Origin: Sphingobacterium sp.
Lineage (GTDB): Bacteria > Bacteroidota > Bacteroidia > Sphingobacteriales > Sphingobacteriaceae
Length of the DNA: 64,000 nt
Assembly (NCBI GenBank): GCA_022712315.1
Contig: JALAGS010000014.1
Coordinates: forward strand, 1 to 64,000
Direction: 5' to 3'
Shown here piece after piece: positions 36,108 through 44,465 of this stretch. The position numbers were made by a program, and so were the translations under genes. The notes beneath the pieces are model-generated. The model was not told the DNA's origin. It did not search any database and saw nothing but the letters and a program-made list of their open reading frames with translations. The first letter of the stretch is position 1; each line of letters starts with the position of its first letter.

Positions 36108-36797
36108 ATGCAAAAGATATTATTAGCAGAAGATGATCCTAATTTGGGGGATCTTTTAAAAGACTATCTCGAATTAAAGGGAAAATTTGACGTCACATTG
36201 TGTACCGATGGCGATGAAGCAATTTCTCAATTCAAAAAAAACAATTATGACCTCTGCATTTTCGATGTCATGATGCCCAAAAAGGACGGCTTTACAGTTG
36301 GACGTGAGATCAGAAAAACAAATAATACAGTTCCCATTATCTTTGCCACTGCAAAAGGCATGATGGAAGATAAAACCGAAGCCTTTGAACTTGGAGGTGA
36401 TGATTATATCACCAAGCCTTTTCGAGTGGAGGAACTATTGCTCCGCATCAATGCATTGCTGAAACGCAGTGTTCGGGATAAGGAGGAGGAAGTAGTAGCT
36501 GATAAATTTGAAATAGGTGATTATTTCTTCGATTACACAAGTCAGCAGATCTCCTACAAGGGACAGATGCAAAAACTATCGACGAAAGAAGCTGAACTAC
36601 TTCGCCTACTTTGTTTAAAGAAAAATGATGTTCTGACTCGAGAAGAAGCCCTATTAAAAATATGGCATGATGACAACTACTTTACAGGTAGAAGCATGGA
36701 TGTATTTCTCAGCAAGCTTCGTAAATATCTAAAAGAAGATAGTAAAGTTGAAATTGTCAATGTGCACGGAAAAGGTTACAAACTTTTGGTGAGCTAA
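36108..36797 (+). CDS. OmpR/PhoB family response regulator
   Basis: The 229-residue product has a receiver domain with the acidic pair EDD near residues 9-11, phospho-acceptor Asp53 (CIFDVMMPKKDG) and conserved lysine in YITKPF. A winged-helix DNA-binding domain follows (about 130-229, LSTKEAELLRLLCLKKNDVLTREEALLKIW, ending GKGYKLLVS). I start at ATG 36108 (MQKILLAEDD), which matches the family; GTG at 36087 would add seven odd residues. It is paired with the kinase upstream and is followed at once by a terminator. Confidence 0.95.
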   Translation: MQKILLAEDDPNLGDLLKDYLELKGKFDVTLCTDGDEAISQFKKNNYDLCIFDVMMPKKDGFTVGREIRKTNNTVPIIFATAKGMMEDKTEAFELGGDDYITKPFRVEELLLRINALLKRSVRDKEEEVVADKFEIGDYFFDYTSQQISYKGQMQKLSTKEAELLRLLCLKKNDVLTREEALLKIWHDDNYFTGRSMDVFLSKLRKYLKEDSKVEIVNVHGKGYKLLVS

Positions 36798-36840
36798 AAA
36801 AAAGGGGGAATGCGGAATATGAGCATTCCCCCTTTTTTTG
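36796..36840 (+). terminator. Intrinsic terminator after the response regulator
   Basis: AGGGGGAATGC pairs with GCATTCCCCCT across a 9-nt loop, followed by seven T. It starts within the stop codon of the regulator gene. Confidence 0.9.
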
Positions 36841-36950
36841 CCTTGCAAGGCGTAGATCCATTGGATAAAATAATTTATGGATGAAAAGAAGAGAACAAAA
36901 CAATTTCATCCTTAGGAGAATATAAAAAATAGACGCACTTTTATAAAAAA

Positions 36951-36982
36951 TTTGCATTTCAAAAAGAAATGTTCTAACTTAG
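36951..36982 (+). promoter_or_regulatory. Bacteroidetes-type promoter of metE
   Basis: TTTG (36951-36954), a 20-nt spacer and TAACTTAG (36975-36982, one mismatch from TAnnTTTG) place the transcription start at about 36988, the first base of the riboswitch P1 stem. The agreement between promoter and aptamer supports both. Confidence 0.6.
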
Positions 36983-36987
36983 CGTCG

Positions 36988-37087
36988 CTTATAGAGAAAG
37001 GCAGAGGGAATAGACCCGATGAAGCCTTAGCAACCTGTCCCTTGACAAGGTGCTAAATTCTACCCTACTTGATATGGGAATGATAAG
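36988..37087 (+). ncRNA. SAM-I (S-box) riboswitch
   Basis: The leader shows the S-box core in order: P1 arm CTTAT, AGAGGGAATAGACCCGATGA, the AGCCTTAGCAACCTG kink-turn region, AAGGTGCTAAATTC, and the closing ATAAG (37083-37087) that pairs with 36988-36992. It lies 79 bp before metE. S-boxes bind S-adenosylmethionine and lower expression of methionine genes when it is abundant. The segment from the aptamer to the ATG should form the expression platform; I did not resolve a clear terminator there. Confidence 0.93.
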
Positions 37088-37166
37088 CCGAAGTCACCGA
37101 ATTCTAGTGTGTCCTTCTCTCTCTAGCAAGAAATATAGTTGAAAAAGAAATATTAAAACATTCATT

Positions 37167-39479
37167 ATGTTATTGACTAACAATTTAGGTTACCCTCGTG
37201 TGGGCGCGTTTCGCGAATTGAAAAAAGCCAATGAGGCCTATTGGGCTAAAAAGTCTTCCGTTGAGGAATTATTGGACACAGCAAAAAAAATTCGTGAAGG
37301 CAATTGGAAAACACAAAAAGATGCTGGAATAGATTTGATTCCTTCCAACGATTTCTCTTTTTACGATCAAGTATTGGATTTAACTCTTACTGTTGGCGCA
37401 ATTCCTGCTCGTTACCATTCTTTATTGAATAAAGTAGACAACAATTACAGTTTAGATCTATATTTTGCAATGGCTCGTGGTTTCCAACAAGAAGGAATCG
37501 ATGTGACTGCAATGGAAATGACCAAGTGGTTGGACACAAATTACCACTACATGGTGCCAGAATTCACAAAGGATCAGGAATTCAAATTGACTTCTGAAAA
37601 ATTCTTAAATGAATATAACGAGGCAAAATCATTAGGTATCGAAACTAAGCCAGTTTTACTAGGCCCAATTACTTACCTTTTGATCGGTAAAGAAAAAGAA
37701 GCTGGTTTTGACCGTATCGATTTATTAGATAAACTTGTTCCAGTATATGAACAAATTTTATCAAAATTAGCTGCGGCTGGCGCACAATATGTTCAGATCG
37801 ATGAGCCTTTCTTGGCACTGGATTTAGATCCTAAAGTAAAAGCTTTGTATCAACCTACTTTCGAGAAGTTAGCTGCTGCAGCCAAAAACATCAAATTGAT
37901 CGCTACAACTTACTTTGAAGCATTAAAAGACAACGAAGATATCGCAGTTAACTTGCCTATCCATGCGTTACATTTAGATCTTGTACGTGGCGAAAACCAA
38001 TTGGATACGGTATTAGCTAAAGTTCCTGCTTCATTGACGTTATCTTTAGGTATTGTTGAAGGCCGTAACATCTGGAAAAATGATTACGAAAAATCATTGG
38101 TTAAAATCAAACAAGCTGTTAACGCATTAGGAAAAGACCGCGTATGGGTAGCTCCATCTTCATCTCTGTTGCACGTTCCTTTTGATTTGGACAATGAGCA
38201 CAACGAACAGTCATTACCTGCTGAAGTGAAAAACTGGTTAGCATTTGCAAAACAAAAATTAGCTGAAGTAAAAGACTTAGCAGTATTGGCTGAAGGTGAA
38301 GTTGATGCTGAAACAGCAAAACGTTTTGAAGCAAACAAAGCTGCAGCCGAAAGCCGCCGCACTTCTCCTTTGATTCACAAACCAGAGGTTAAAACACGTA
38401 CAAGCAATATCACTGATGACGATGCAAAACGTACTTCTGTATTTGCTGACCGTAAAGCAGCGCAACAAGCGAAATTCAACTTGCCAGCATTCCCGACAAC
38501 AACTATTGGTTCATTCCCACAGACAAAAGATGTTCGTAAATGGAGAGCGGATTTGAAAAAGGGTGCAATTACGCAAGCTGAATACGATAAAGCAATCGCA
38601 GAAGAAACTGAAAATACCATCCGTCTTCAAGAGCAATTGGACATTGACGTATTGGTACACGGTGAATTCGAACGTAATGACATGGTTGAATACTTCGGTG
38701 AGCAATTAGCCGGTTACGCTTTCACACAAAACGGTTGGGTTCAGTCTTACGGTTCACGTTGTGTTAAACCTCCAATTATCTATGGTGATGTTTACCGTCC
38801 AGAGGATATGACTGTACGCTGGTCTTCTTATGCACAATCATTGACAAACCGTCCGGTAAAAGGTATGTTGACTGGTCCTGTAACAATCTTACAATGGTCT
38901 TTCGTACGTAACGATCAACCGCGTTCAACAACGACCTATCAAATTGCATTGGCAATCTTAGATGAAGTACAGGCGTTGGAAAAAGCAGGTGTCAAAATCA
39001 TCCAAATTGATGAGCCCGCTATCCGTGAAGGATTACCTTTGCGCAAAGCTGATCAAAAAGATTACTTAAACTGGGCAGTACGTGCTTTCCGTGTTTCTTC
39101 ATCAAACGTGGAAGATGATACACAAATCCACACGCACATGTGTTACTCAGAATTCAATAATGTAATCGAAGATATCGCTGCGATGGATGCCGACGTTATC
39201 ACGATCGAGACTTCACGTTCTCAAATGAAATTATTGAATGCTTTCGCTGGTGATTTTAAATATCCAAATGATATCGGTCCAGGTGTTTATGATATTCACT
39301 CACCACGTGTACCAAGCAAAGACGAAATGGTCGATCTATTGCGCAAAGCAAAAGCAGTAGTTCCAGCAGAACAACTTTGGGTTAACCCTGACTGTGGTTT
39401 GAAAACTCGTGCTTGGCCAGAAACCAAAGCGGCTTTAGAATCTATGGTAGAGGCAGCCAAAATCTTAAGAGCAGAATAA
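37167..39479 (+). CDS. metE: Cobalamin-independent methionine synthase
   Basis: MetE transfers a methyl group from 5-methyltetrahydropteroyl-triglutamate to homocysteine, making methionine without vitamin B12. The 770-residue double-barrel protein begins with NNLGYPRVGAFRELKKANEAYW. The C-terminal catalytic barrel opens with TTTIGSFPQTKDVRKWRADLKKG-type sequence and has zinc ligands His657 and Cys659 (THMCYSEF) and Cys743 (NPDCGLKTR), plus the QIDEPAIREGLPL loop. The length matches the family. It is a single-gene unit under a SAM-I riboswitch and is followed by a strong terminator. Confidence 0.98.
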   Translation: MLLTNNLGYPRVGAFRELKKANEAYWAKKSSVEELLDTAKKIREGNWKTQKDAGIDLIPSNDFSFYDQVLDLTLTVGAIPARYHSLLNKVDNNYSLDLYFAMARGFQQEGIDVTAMEMTKWLDTNYHYMVPEFTKDQEFKLTSEKFLNEYNEAKSLGIETKPVLLGPITYLLIGKEKEAGFDRIDLLDKLVPVYEQILSKLAAAGAQYVQIDEPFLALDLDPKVKALYQPTFEKLAAAAKNIKLIATTYFEALKDNEDIAVNLPIHALHLDLVRGENQLDTVLAKVPASLTLSLGIVEGRNIWKNDYEKSLVKIKQAVNALGKDRVWVAPSSSLLHVPFDLDNEHNEQSLPAEVKNWLAFAKQKLAEVKDLAVLAEGEVDAETAKRFEANKAAAESRRTSPLIHKPEVKTRTSNITDDDAKRTSVFADRKAAQQAKFNLPAFPTTTIGSFPQTKDVRKWRADLKKGAITQAEYDKAIAEETENTIRLQEQLDIDVLVHGEFERNDMVEYFGEQLAGYAFTQNGWVQSYGSRCVKPPIIYGDVYRPEDMTVRWSSYAQSLTNRPVKGMLTGPVTILQWSFVRNDQPRSTTTYQIALAILDEVQALEKAGVKIIQIDEPAIREGLPLRKADQKDYLNWAVRAFRVSSSNVEDDTQIHTHMCYSEFNNVIEDIAAMDADVITIETSRSQMKLLNAFAGDFKYPNDIGPGVYDIHSPRVPSKDEMVDLLRKAKAVVPAEQLWVNPDCGLKTRAWPETKAALESMVEAAKILRAE

Positions 39480-39497
39480 TTCTTAAACTATATTGAT

Positions 39498-39534
39498 AAA
39501 AGCCCTAGGTGAAATTTCACCTAGGGCTTCTTTA
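39498..39534 (+). terminator. Intrinsic terminator after metE
   Basis: AAGCCCTAGGTGAAA pairs with TTTCACCTAGGGCTT in a nearly continuous perfect hairpin followed by CTTTATT, 20 bp after the metE stop. Confidence 0.9.
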
Positions 39535-39573
39535 TTGGAATAGACTTAGAGAAAAAGTATAGCATTGGGCAGA

Positions 39574-40080
39574 TCATTTCTTTGTTTTCTTACGACCTTT
39601 CTTAATCCCCTGTTTTCCCTGAATGCGCTCTTCAATAGACTTCAAGCTAGAAGCTAAATCTTGGTCTACATTTTCGAGTTTTGCCATCTTTAAAGCTTTT
39701 AAGGCTTTTTTGTATCTTTTCGATTTCTCAAAGAGCAGTGCCTTTTTGATCCAAATCCCTGTCAAGGGCATTCCTGGCAACGTCAAGGCGAATTTGATTG
39801 TCTTTTTTGCTGCCTCATATTCCCCCATATCAATCAAAGTCTGAATGAAATAAGGGTATACTTCAAGTGCATGCACATTATGCACCAAAGCTTCCTGAAA
39901 ATATTGCTTTGCCTGTGCATAATCAAACAGCTGTTCCGCATGAACCCTTCCCATTAAACACAAAGCCATTGTATTGGATTCATCGTATGACAAGGCATAC
40001 GATAAAGATTCCAAAGTTTCCTCCAAATAAAAAGGATAGTTATCCAGTGCCTGAAGGACATATTTATTTACTGAATTCAT
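39574..40080 (-). CDS. Tetratricopeptide-repeat protein
   Basis: This small cytoplasmic protein of 168 residues consists mainly of TPR-like helices: LSYALSYDESNTMALCLMGRVHAEQLFDYAQAKQYFQEAL and the following units HALEVYPYFIQTLIDMGEYEAAKKTIKFAL. It ends in a very basic tail (QGKQGIKKGRKKTKK). There is no signal peptide. TPRs bind partner proteins, so it is probably an adaptor; nothing around it names the partner. It converges on metE. Confidence 0.75.
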   Translation of the reverse strand: MNSVNKYVLQALDNYPFYLEETLESLSYALSYDESNTMALCLMGRVHAEQLFDYAQAKQYFQEALVHNVHALEVYPYFIQTLIDMGEYEAAKKTIKFALTLPGMPLTGIWIKKALLFEKSKRYKKALKALKMAKLENVDQDLASSLKSIEERIQGKQGIKKGRKKTKK

Positions 40081-40505
40081 AAAATTTTCTAAAACATTAC
40101 ATTAGTATCCAGCTTGTACAAATACCTCGAAAGTTGCTGGATTTATTCAAACTCCTAATAAGCTAAATGACATTGGCACAACAGCGTCTAGTATAGACAC
40201 TTATTATTTAACCAATAATCAACAGTTATTGACTTAGCATATCAAGAAAGAAGACTAAGAAAGGGCTGTATTCCGAAGAATATTCCCGAGAATCTTCTCT
40301 GAGGACGAAGCGGGATTTTTCATTGTTACAAACATATTCTTCCGTTTTTAATTAACTATTCTATTAAGCTGCAAAGATCCAAAATATTTACCAAACTACC
40401 AAAACTTTTGATTACTAATCCGTTATATCTTCTAGCATGATATTGGCATATTATTGTCGCATCAATTTCGCTGAAATTCAACGACTATTTCCTCATATTT
40501 GGATT
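40081..40505. other. Gene-free spacer with orphan hairpins
   Basis: This 425-bp gap separates two divergent genes. It holds an inverted repeat ATCCAGC/GCTGGAT (40107-40113 with 40136-40142), a GTCTA-GTA-TAGAC palindrome near 40186-40198 and a terminator-like hairpin on the plus strand at 40284-40320. No coding sequence is convincing. Confidence 0.4.
40284..40320 (+). terminator. Orphan terminator-like hairpin
   Basis: TCCCG (40284-40288) pairs with CGGGA (40311-40315) and CTTC (40294-40297) with GAAG (40307-40310), then five T follow. No plus-strand gene ends nearby, so it may belong to an unrecognised small RNA or be chance. Confidence 0.35.
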
Positions 40506-41096
40506 ATGGAAAGTCAATCAGCGAATCAATTAATCAAACTATCAAGAAAACGTAAGGGATTAACGCAGCAGGAACTCGCCGATCAGGCGGGTGTATCCTT
40601 AAGAACAGTGCAACGCATAGAAAAAGGCACTGAAGAAATCAGTGGATTTAGTCTCAAACAAATCAGTCAAATTTTGGAAATACCTTTAGAACAACTCATT
40701 ATGCCAAATGTAAATCAAATCAGTATTGACAACAATCAAACAGGAAGTATTAAAGCTTTATATTTAGCATCGCTCACCTTTCTGGTCAATCCATTATTAG
40801 GCTTACTGGTCCCAGCAATTATGGGCTATACGAAGCAAAACAAAGACGCCTTATACAGTAAGCACCTAAAAAGAATAATTGTAATACATGCTATTGGACT
40901 ATTCTTTCTAGGAAGTTTTATAGGCTATATCATTATTGCAGATTTTTTTAAGATTTCGCTACCGTCTTTTTTAAACGATATCTTCAATAGCGCCTATTTT
41001 TTACTCATCCCAGTATGCTATTACATCGTGATTCTAACGTTTACTATTTCTAATTATGTCGCAATAAGGAAGGCCAAGCTCAGTTCCGCAAACTAA
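40506..41096 (+). CDS. XRE-type regulator fused to a membrane domain
   Basis: The 196-residue product starts with a Cro/C1-type helix-turn-helix (about residues 5-62: LIKLSRKRKGLTQQELADQAGVSLRTVQRIEKG). The rest has four hydrophobic segments, of the DUF4870 kind (LYLASLTFLVNPLLGLLVPAIMGY and others). I start at ATG 40506 (MESQSANQ) because the 23 residues before it do not resemble the family. Membrane-bound HTH proteins of this kind are small one-component regulators with no known ligand. It converges on the zinc-ribbon gene. Confidence 0.8.
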   Translation: MESQSANQLIKLSRKRKGLTQQELADQAGVSLRTVQRIEKGTEEISGFSLKQISQILEIPLEQLIMPNVNQISIDNNQTGSIKALYLASLTFLVNPLLGLLVPAIMGYTKQNKDALYSKHLKRIIVIHAIGLFFLGSFIGYIIIADFFKISLPSFLNDIFNSAYFLLIPVCYYIVILTFTISNYVAIRKAKLSSAN

Positions 41097-41127
41097 ACCA
41101 ATACAAATGAATCTGTTGCGATCAAAA

Positions 41128-41502
41128 TCACAGCGGTTTCTTTTGAACGATCAATATCCAATCATTCTCCAGCAACAGATAGCCTGTTTCATAAATAAAG
41201 CTATAGGTCTGTCCCTTGTTATTGGAAAAAGTATGTGTATGGAACTTAAAATCAAATCCTAACCGCTTTAACTTTTCCCGTTGTATCTTGACCATACCCT
41301 CCCCACTCAACGCATCCAATAAAATACGGCGGTTTTTTCGTAGGATATTATTCACATTTCGGACCAAGTTTACTTGGTCACTGTTTAATTTATTATTATA
41401 GGCATTCCGACATGCGTCATCACAGAATCGCTTGTCAGAACGCCCATATATACTTTTGCCACACTCAAGGCAGGCTCTTTCGACAGAACTCATAACAGAC
41501 AT
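41128..41502 (-). CDS. Small zinc-ribbon protein
   Basis: This 124-residue protein has an N-terminal four-cysteine zinc motif, CLECGKSIYGRSDKRFCDDAC, of the kind that looks like a small DNA- or RNA-binding ribbon, and then a basic region (NILRKNRRILLDAL) and a beta-rich C-terminal part with YSFIYETGYLLLENDWILIVQ. The start could be at 41502 or at the ATG three codons later. It is divergent from ssb and shares a control region with a 14-bp palindrome. Function unknown. Confidence 0.7.
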   Translation of the reverse strand: MSVMSSVERACLECGKSIYGRSDKRFCDDACRNAYNNKLNSDQVNLVRNVNNILRKNRRILLDALSGEGMVKIQREKLKRLGFDFKFHTHTFSNNKGQTYSFIYETGYLLLENDWILIVQKKPL

Positions 41503-41526
41503 TTAAACGACAACAAACGGTTACAA

Positions 41527-41566
41527 TCGACTATAGTCGAATACAAATGGTAAATAGACGACTATA
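41527..41566. promoter_or_regulatory. Palindrome and half-site between the zinc-ribbon gene and ssb
   Basis: TCGACTATAGTCGA (41527-41540) is a perfect 14-bp palindrome, and its half CGACTATA recurs at 41559-41566, 31 bp (three turns) after the first CGACTATA. Both lie in the divergent promoter region, which suggests an operator. Confidence 0.4.
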
Positions 41567-41667
41567 ACTTCCTTCCCTTTGCATCTTTGCTCAGGTCATT
41601 CAATAGTAATAATCAAATGACTGTCAACTAAAATAAGAATTATTAAAAACATTTAAAAATCAGACAA

Positions 41668-42063
41668 ATGAGCACATTACGCAACAAAGTACAATTGGTT
41701 GGTCATCTAGGTAATGACCCATTAATCAAAACAACCGCCACAGGCACAAACTATTCCATCCTCCGTCTTGCCACAAACGACCTGTTCAAGAACAAAGCTG
41801 GGGAATGGGTCGAGGAGGTTCAATGGCATACGCTGGTAGTATGGGGAAATCAGAACAATACAATTGAAAAGAAATGCCAGCGTGGCACTAAACTTATGGT
41901 CGAAGGCAAACTTACTTATCGCAATTACGAAAATGCCGATGGCATAAAACAATATGTTACGGAAATTAAGGTGGATAGTTTTATGGTACTCTCAGGCCCT
42001 AGCGGAAACAAGGAAGACTGTCCTATTCCTCCAGATGAAAACGAAGATGATCTTCCCTTCTAA
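41668..42063 (+). CDS. ssb: Single-stranded DNA-binding protein
   Basis: SSB coats single-stranded DNA in replication and repair. The 131-residue protein has one OB-fold (about residues 3-108) with NKVQLVGHLGNDPLIK, VQWHTLVVWG and KGKLTYR-like VEGKLTYRNYE, and a short acidic tail ending in DEDDLPF-type residues (NEDDLPF), the site that binds partner proteins. It is shorter than a main replicative SSB and lacks a long linker, so it may be an accessory copy. It follows a divergent control region and ends near a hairpin. Confidence 0.95.
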   Translation: MSTLRNKVQLVGHLGNDPLIKTTATGTNYSILRLATNDLFKNKAGEWVEEVQWHTLVVWGNQNNTIEKKCQRGTKLMVEGKLTYRNYENADGIKQYVTEIKVDSFMVLSGPSGNKEDCPIPPDENEDDLPF

Positions 42064-42071
42064 AATAGTCG

Positions 42072-42107
42072 AAAAAAGCAGGGTAGTTCAATGCACTCTG
42101 CTTTTTC
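42072..42107. terminator. Hairpin between converging ssb and lipoprotein genes
   Basis: AAAAAGCAG (42073-42081) pairs with CTGCTTTTT (42098-42106) across a 16-nt loop. The A-run and T-run allow termination of both converging genes. Confidence 0.6.
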
Positions 42108-42120
42108 TATCGTTATCAAA

Positions 42121-42528
42121 TTATTTTACTAAACTAGCAGTCAATTCTCTGCCTAAGCTCTCCGCATATTCTTTCCACAGTTTTGCATCTTCGGGTGTAA
42201 ATTTAGACACAGCTTCGTTTTCTTTAGTGGCCCACTGCTCCCGTTTTGAAGCAAGCTCCTTGAGTTTAGCAACATCGCCGCTTTTAGCAACGGAGACAAA
42301 CTCCTTAATGTATTTTGTATAATCTTCCGCTAATTTTCGTGTCTCAGGAGAACTAAATTTAGGAATAGCAACTTCTCCTGCGGCATTCCCAACAATCGCT
42401 TTGATTGTATCTTTTTTTACGTCGACATGAACAGTCGTATCTTTTACTTCCACTTCTTTCGTATTGGAATTATTACAAGAAATAATCAAAAATCCAGCAA
42501 TTGCTGCTAACAAGGTTACTTTTTTCAT
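42121..42528 (-). CDS. Small lipoprotein of unknown function
   Basis: I start at ATG 42526-42528 (MKKVTLLAAIAGFLIISCNN), which gives a standard lipoprotein signal ending at Cys18. The mature part of about 118 residues is mostly charged alpha-helix (FSSPETRKLAEDYTKYIKEFVSVAKSGDVAKLKELASKREQW) with no known enzyme motif. It converges on ssb and is followed upstream by the XRE regulator on the same strand. No function can be assigned. Confidence 0.7.
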   Translation of the reverse strand: MKKVTLLAAIAGFLIISCNNSNTKEVEVKDTTVHVDVKKDTIKAIVGNAAGEVAIPKFSSPETRKLAEDYTKYIKEFVSVAKSGDVAKLKELASKREQWATKENEAVSKFTPEDAKLWKEYAESLGRELTASLVK

Positions 42529-42612
42529 CTTTTCAAACTTATTGTTCATCAATAATGATTTATGAGTGTGTGCAAGAGATTTATTCGGACCGATTTTGCT
42601 TACTGCACCCGA

Positions 42613-43272
42613 TTAAACTCGATCAAATTTACCGTACAATTTCCAGAAAAATTCTTTCTCACCCAAAGTGAAATCAACTTTTTTCCAAGCATTTAATAAC
42701 AAACTGATCTCCTTGTCCTGTAAACTGTACTTTCCAATGAAGAATTCTTGGTCGGAAAAACACAGGCCAAACGCATTGTCCAGGGTATGTAAGCTCTGCA
42801 CGTCAACCTCTTCAAAAAACAAAATGGATTGGGAGTTAGCAAAAAAATCATTGGGCACAGGAATAGCATCAGAATATTCAATAGCAATAAAACGATTTCT
42901 ACTTTGCAAAGGGAATTCAATTACCGGGAGTTCGTCTAATTTTACAAAATGGGAACTCGCTTCAAAAAGAACATCCCGTTCCAAAAGAGGAATTTGCACA
43001 AACCTTTTACGCCCAATAACAGGGCTATTGGGCTGGAAGTAATCATTGAAATTAAGAATTTCATTGACGGATAGATTTTTCTCAATGAGATGTTGCACAG
43101 GAATGCCAAAATAATTTGCAATTTTAAGAACGATCTCAATTTTTGGCTCCGCGCGCATTTCTTCGTAAGACGAAATATTACCTCTAGTAAGATTAAAAAC
43201 ATCCCCAAATGCCTGCTGGCTCATACCTTTCACTTTTCTTAATTTCTTAATATTGTTTCCTACGTTACTCAT
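42613..43272 (-). CDS. XRE family transcriptional regulator, divergent from the PspA/flotillin operon
   Basis: The 219-residue protein has a Cro/C1-type helix-turn-helix at its N-terminus (about residues 5-60: IKKLRKVKGMSQQAFGDVFNLTRGNISSYEEMRAEP). The C-terminal half resembles the beta-rich S24/LexA-like fold of phage-type repressors (FIAIEYSDAIPVPNDFFANSQSILFFEEVD), but I do not see a clear Ser-Lys self-cleavage pair. I start at ATG 43270-43272 (MSNVGNNIKK); a longer frame would add 20 residues. It is divergent from the operon starting at 43364, with two 17-bp palindromes in the gap, and is the likely regulator of that operon and of itself. Confidence 0.82.
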   Translation of the reverse strand: MSNVGNNIKKLRKVKGMSQQAFGDVFNLTRGNISSYEEMRAEPKIEIVLKIANYFGIPVQHLIEKNLSVNEILNFNDYFQPNSPVIGRKRFVQIPLLERDVLFEASSHFVKLDELPVIEFPLQSRNRFIAIEYSDAIPVPNDFFANSQSILFFEEVDVQSLHTLDNAFGLCFSDQEFFIGKYSLQDKEISLLLNAWKKVDFTLGEKEFFWKLYGKFDRV

Positions 43273-43296
43273 TCTTAAAAAAAATTGAATTTTTAT

Positions 43297-43344
43297 TGCA
43301 AAATATTTTTGCATTTTATTATCTTTATGCAAAGAATATGTGCA
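43297..43344. promoter_or_regulatory. Two 17-bp palindromes in the divergent promoter
   Basis: TGCAAAATATTTTTGCA (43297-43313) is a perfect 7-bp inverted repeat. A second 17-bp element, TGCAAAGAATATGTGCA (43328-43344), keeps the same outer half-sites. Their starts are 31 bp apart (three helical turns). A -7-like TATTTTTG (43304-43311) sits inside the first one on the plus strand. They are probable operators of the XRE regulator next to them. Confidence 0.55.
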
Positions 43345-43363
43345 ATATATAAAAAACTTGATT

Positions 43364-43753
43364 ATGTACTTCTCAAAAATTGAAAATTATATCGCCAATA
43401 TCGGTTATACTATTACCCATAAGGATACAAAAGAAGGAATCTTTGTCATCGAAAATGAAGATGACGGAATTCGCAACCTCATCGTAGGTATTGCACAGCC
43501 CATCCTAATTTTTGAGCAATATCTGTTTACGATCAGCAACGAGACCATGGATATGTTCAAATCACTATTAATAAAAAACAGGGATATCATACATGGAGGA
43601 TTTGCATTAACAGAAGATGGTACCAAAGTCATATTTAGGTATACCTTACAAATACATAATCTCGATCAGAATGAATTTGATGCCGCCATCAATTCGCTGA
43701 GCCTTTTGATGAGTGAATATTATAATCAGTTAATAAGTTTTTCAAAATTATAG
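43364..43753 (+). CDS. Small YbjN/chaperone-like protein
   Basis: This 129-residue acidic protein is similar in layout to YbjN or type III chaperone-like proteins (alpha-beta-beta-beta with DNLIVGIAQPILIFEQYLF-type strands, here GIRNLIVGIAQPILIFEQYL). The assignment is tentative. I start at ATG 43364 (MYFSKIENYIANIGYTI), since earlier codons fall in the operator region. No signal or membrane helix is present. It is the first gene of the PspA/flotillin operon, 4 bp before pspA, so it probably works with PspA or another operon product. Confidence 0.6.
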   Translation: MYFSKIENYIANIGYTITHKDTKEGIFVIENEDDGIRNLIVGIAQPILIFEQYLFTISNETMDMFKSLLIKNRDIIHGGFALTEDGTKVIFRYTLQIHNLDQNEFDAAINSLSLLMSEYYNQLISFSKL

Positions 43754-43757
43754 AATA

Positions 43758-44465
43758 ATGAATATTTTTAAGAGAATTTTCAGAATCGGTCAGGCAGAGA
43801 TCCACGCAGTCGTGGACAAAATGGAAGACCCTATCAAAATGACGGAGCAAGGTATCCGTGAAATGAAAGATGACCTAGAACAGTCGCTAGAAGCATATGC
43901 GAAAGTGAAAGCCTTAGCGATACGTACCCAAAAAAATGGTGAAAAGAAAAAAGAAGAAGCCAATGAATTTGAAAACAAAGCAGTTCTATTACTACAAAAA
44001 GCACAAAAGGGCGAGCTAACAGCAGAAAAGGCAGAAGGTCTAGCAAAAGAAGCACTTTTATTGAAAAAACAGTTGTTGATCGAAGCGGGAGAATTGGAGG
44101 AACAAGCGGTGATCCACCAAAGTTCGGCCGATGAGCTTCACAAAAATGTAGACATTCTCAAATTCAATATATCGAAATGGGAAAGTGAGCTATCCACCTT
44201 AAAAGCGCGTGTAAAAGTATCCAACGCTGCTAAAATGGTCAATAGACAGCTTGCGAATATCGATTCCAATAGTACGATTTCCATGTTAGAGCGTATGAAA
44301 GAGAAAGTCGAAGAAGACGAAGCTCTAGCCAAGGCCTATGGCGAGATCGCATTAGGCAACAAGAGTAAAGTTGATGAAATTAACGAGACAATAGGCGGAT
44401 CTGACGCTGTTAACAACGAATTGGAAGAACTTAAAAGAAAATTAAATATTGATGAAAAGATTTGA
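43758..44465 (+). CDS. PspA/IM30 family membrane-remodelling protein
   Basis: The 235-residue protein is a nearly continuous coiled coil of the PspA/IM30 (bacterial ESCRT-III-like) family. It starts with NIFKRIFRIGQAEIHAVVDKMEDPIKMTEQGIREMKDDLEQS, which is the family's N-terminal helix region. Such proteins polymerise on the inner membrane and protect it from leakage. It overlaps the next gene by 14 bp. Its place beside a flotillin and an NfeD-like protein matches known PspA-flotillin gene neighbourhoods. Confidence 0.92.
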   Translation: MNIFKRIFRIGQAEIHAVVDKMEDPIKMTEQGIREMKDDLEQSLEAYAKVKALAIRTQKNGEKKKEEANEFENKAVLLLQKAQKGELTAEKAEGLAKEALLLKKQLLIEAGELEEQAVIHQSSADELHKNVDILKFNISKWESELSTLKARVKVSNAAKMVNRQLANIDSNSTISMLERMKEKVEEDEALAKAYGEIALGNKSKVDEINETIGGSDAVNNELEELKRKLNIDEKI

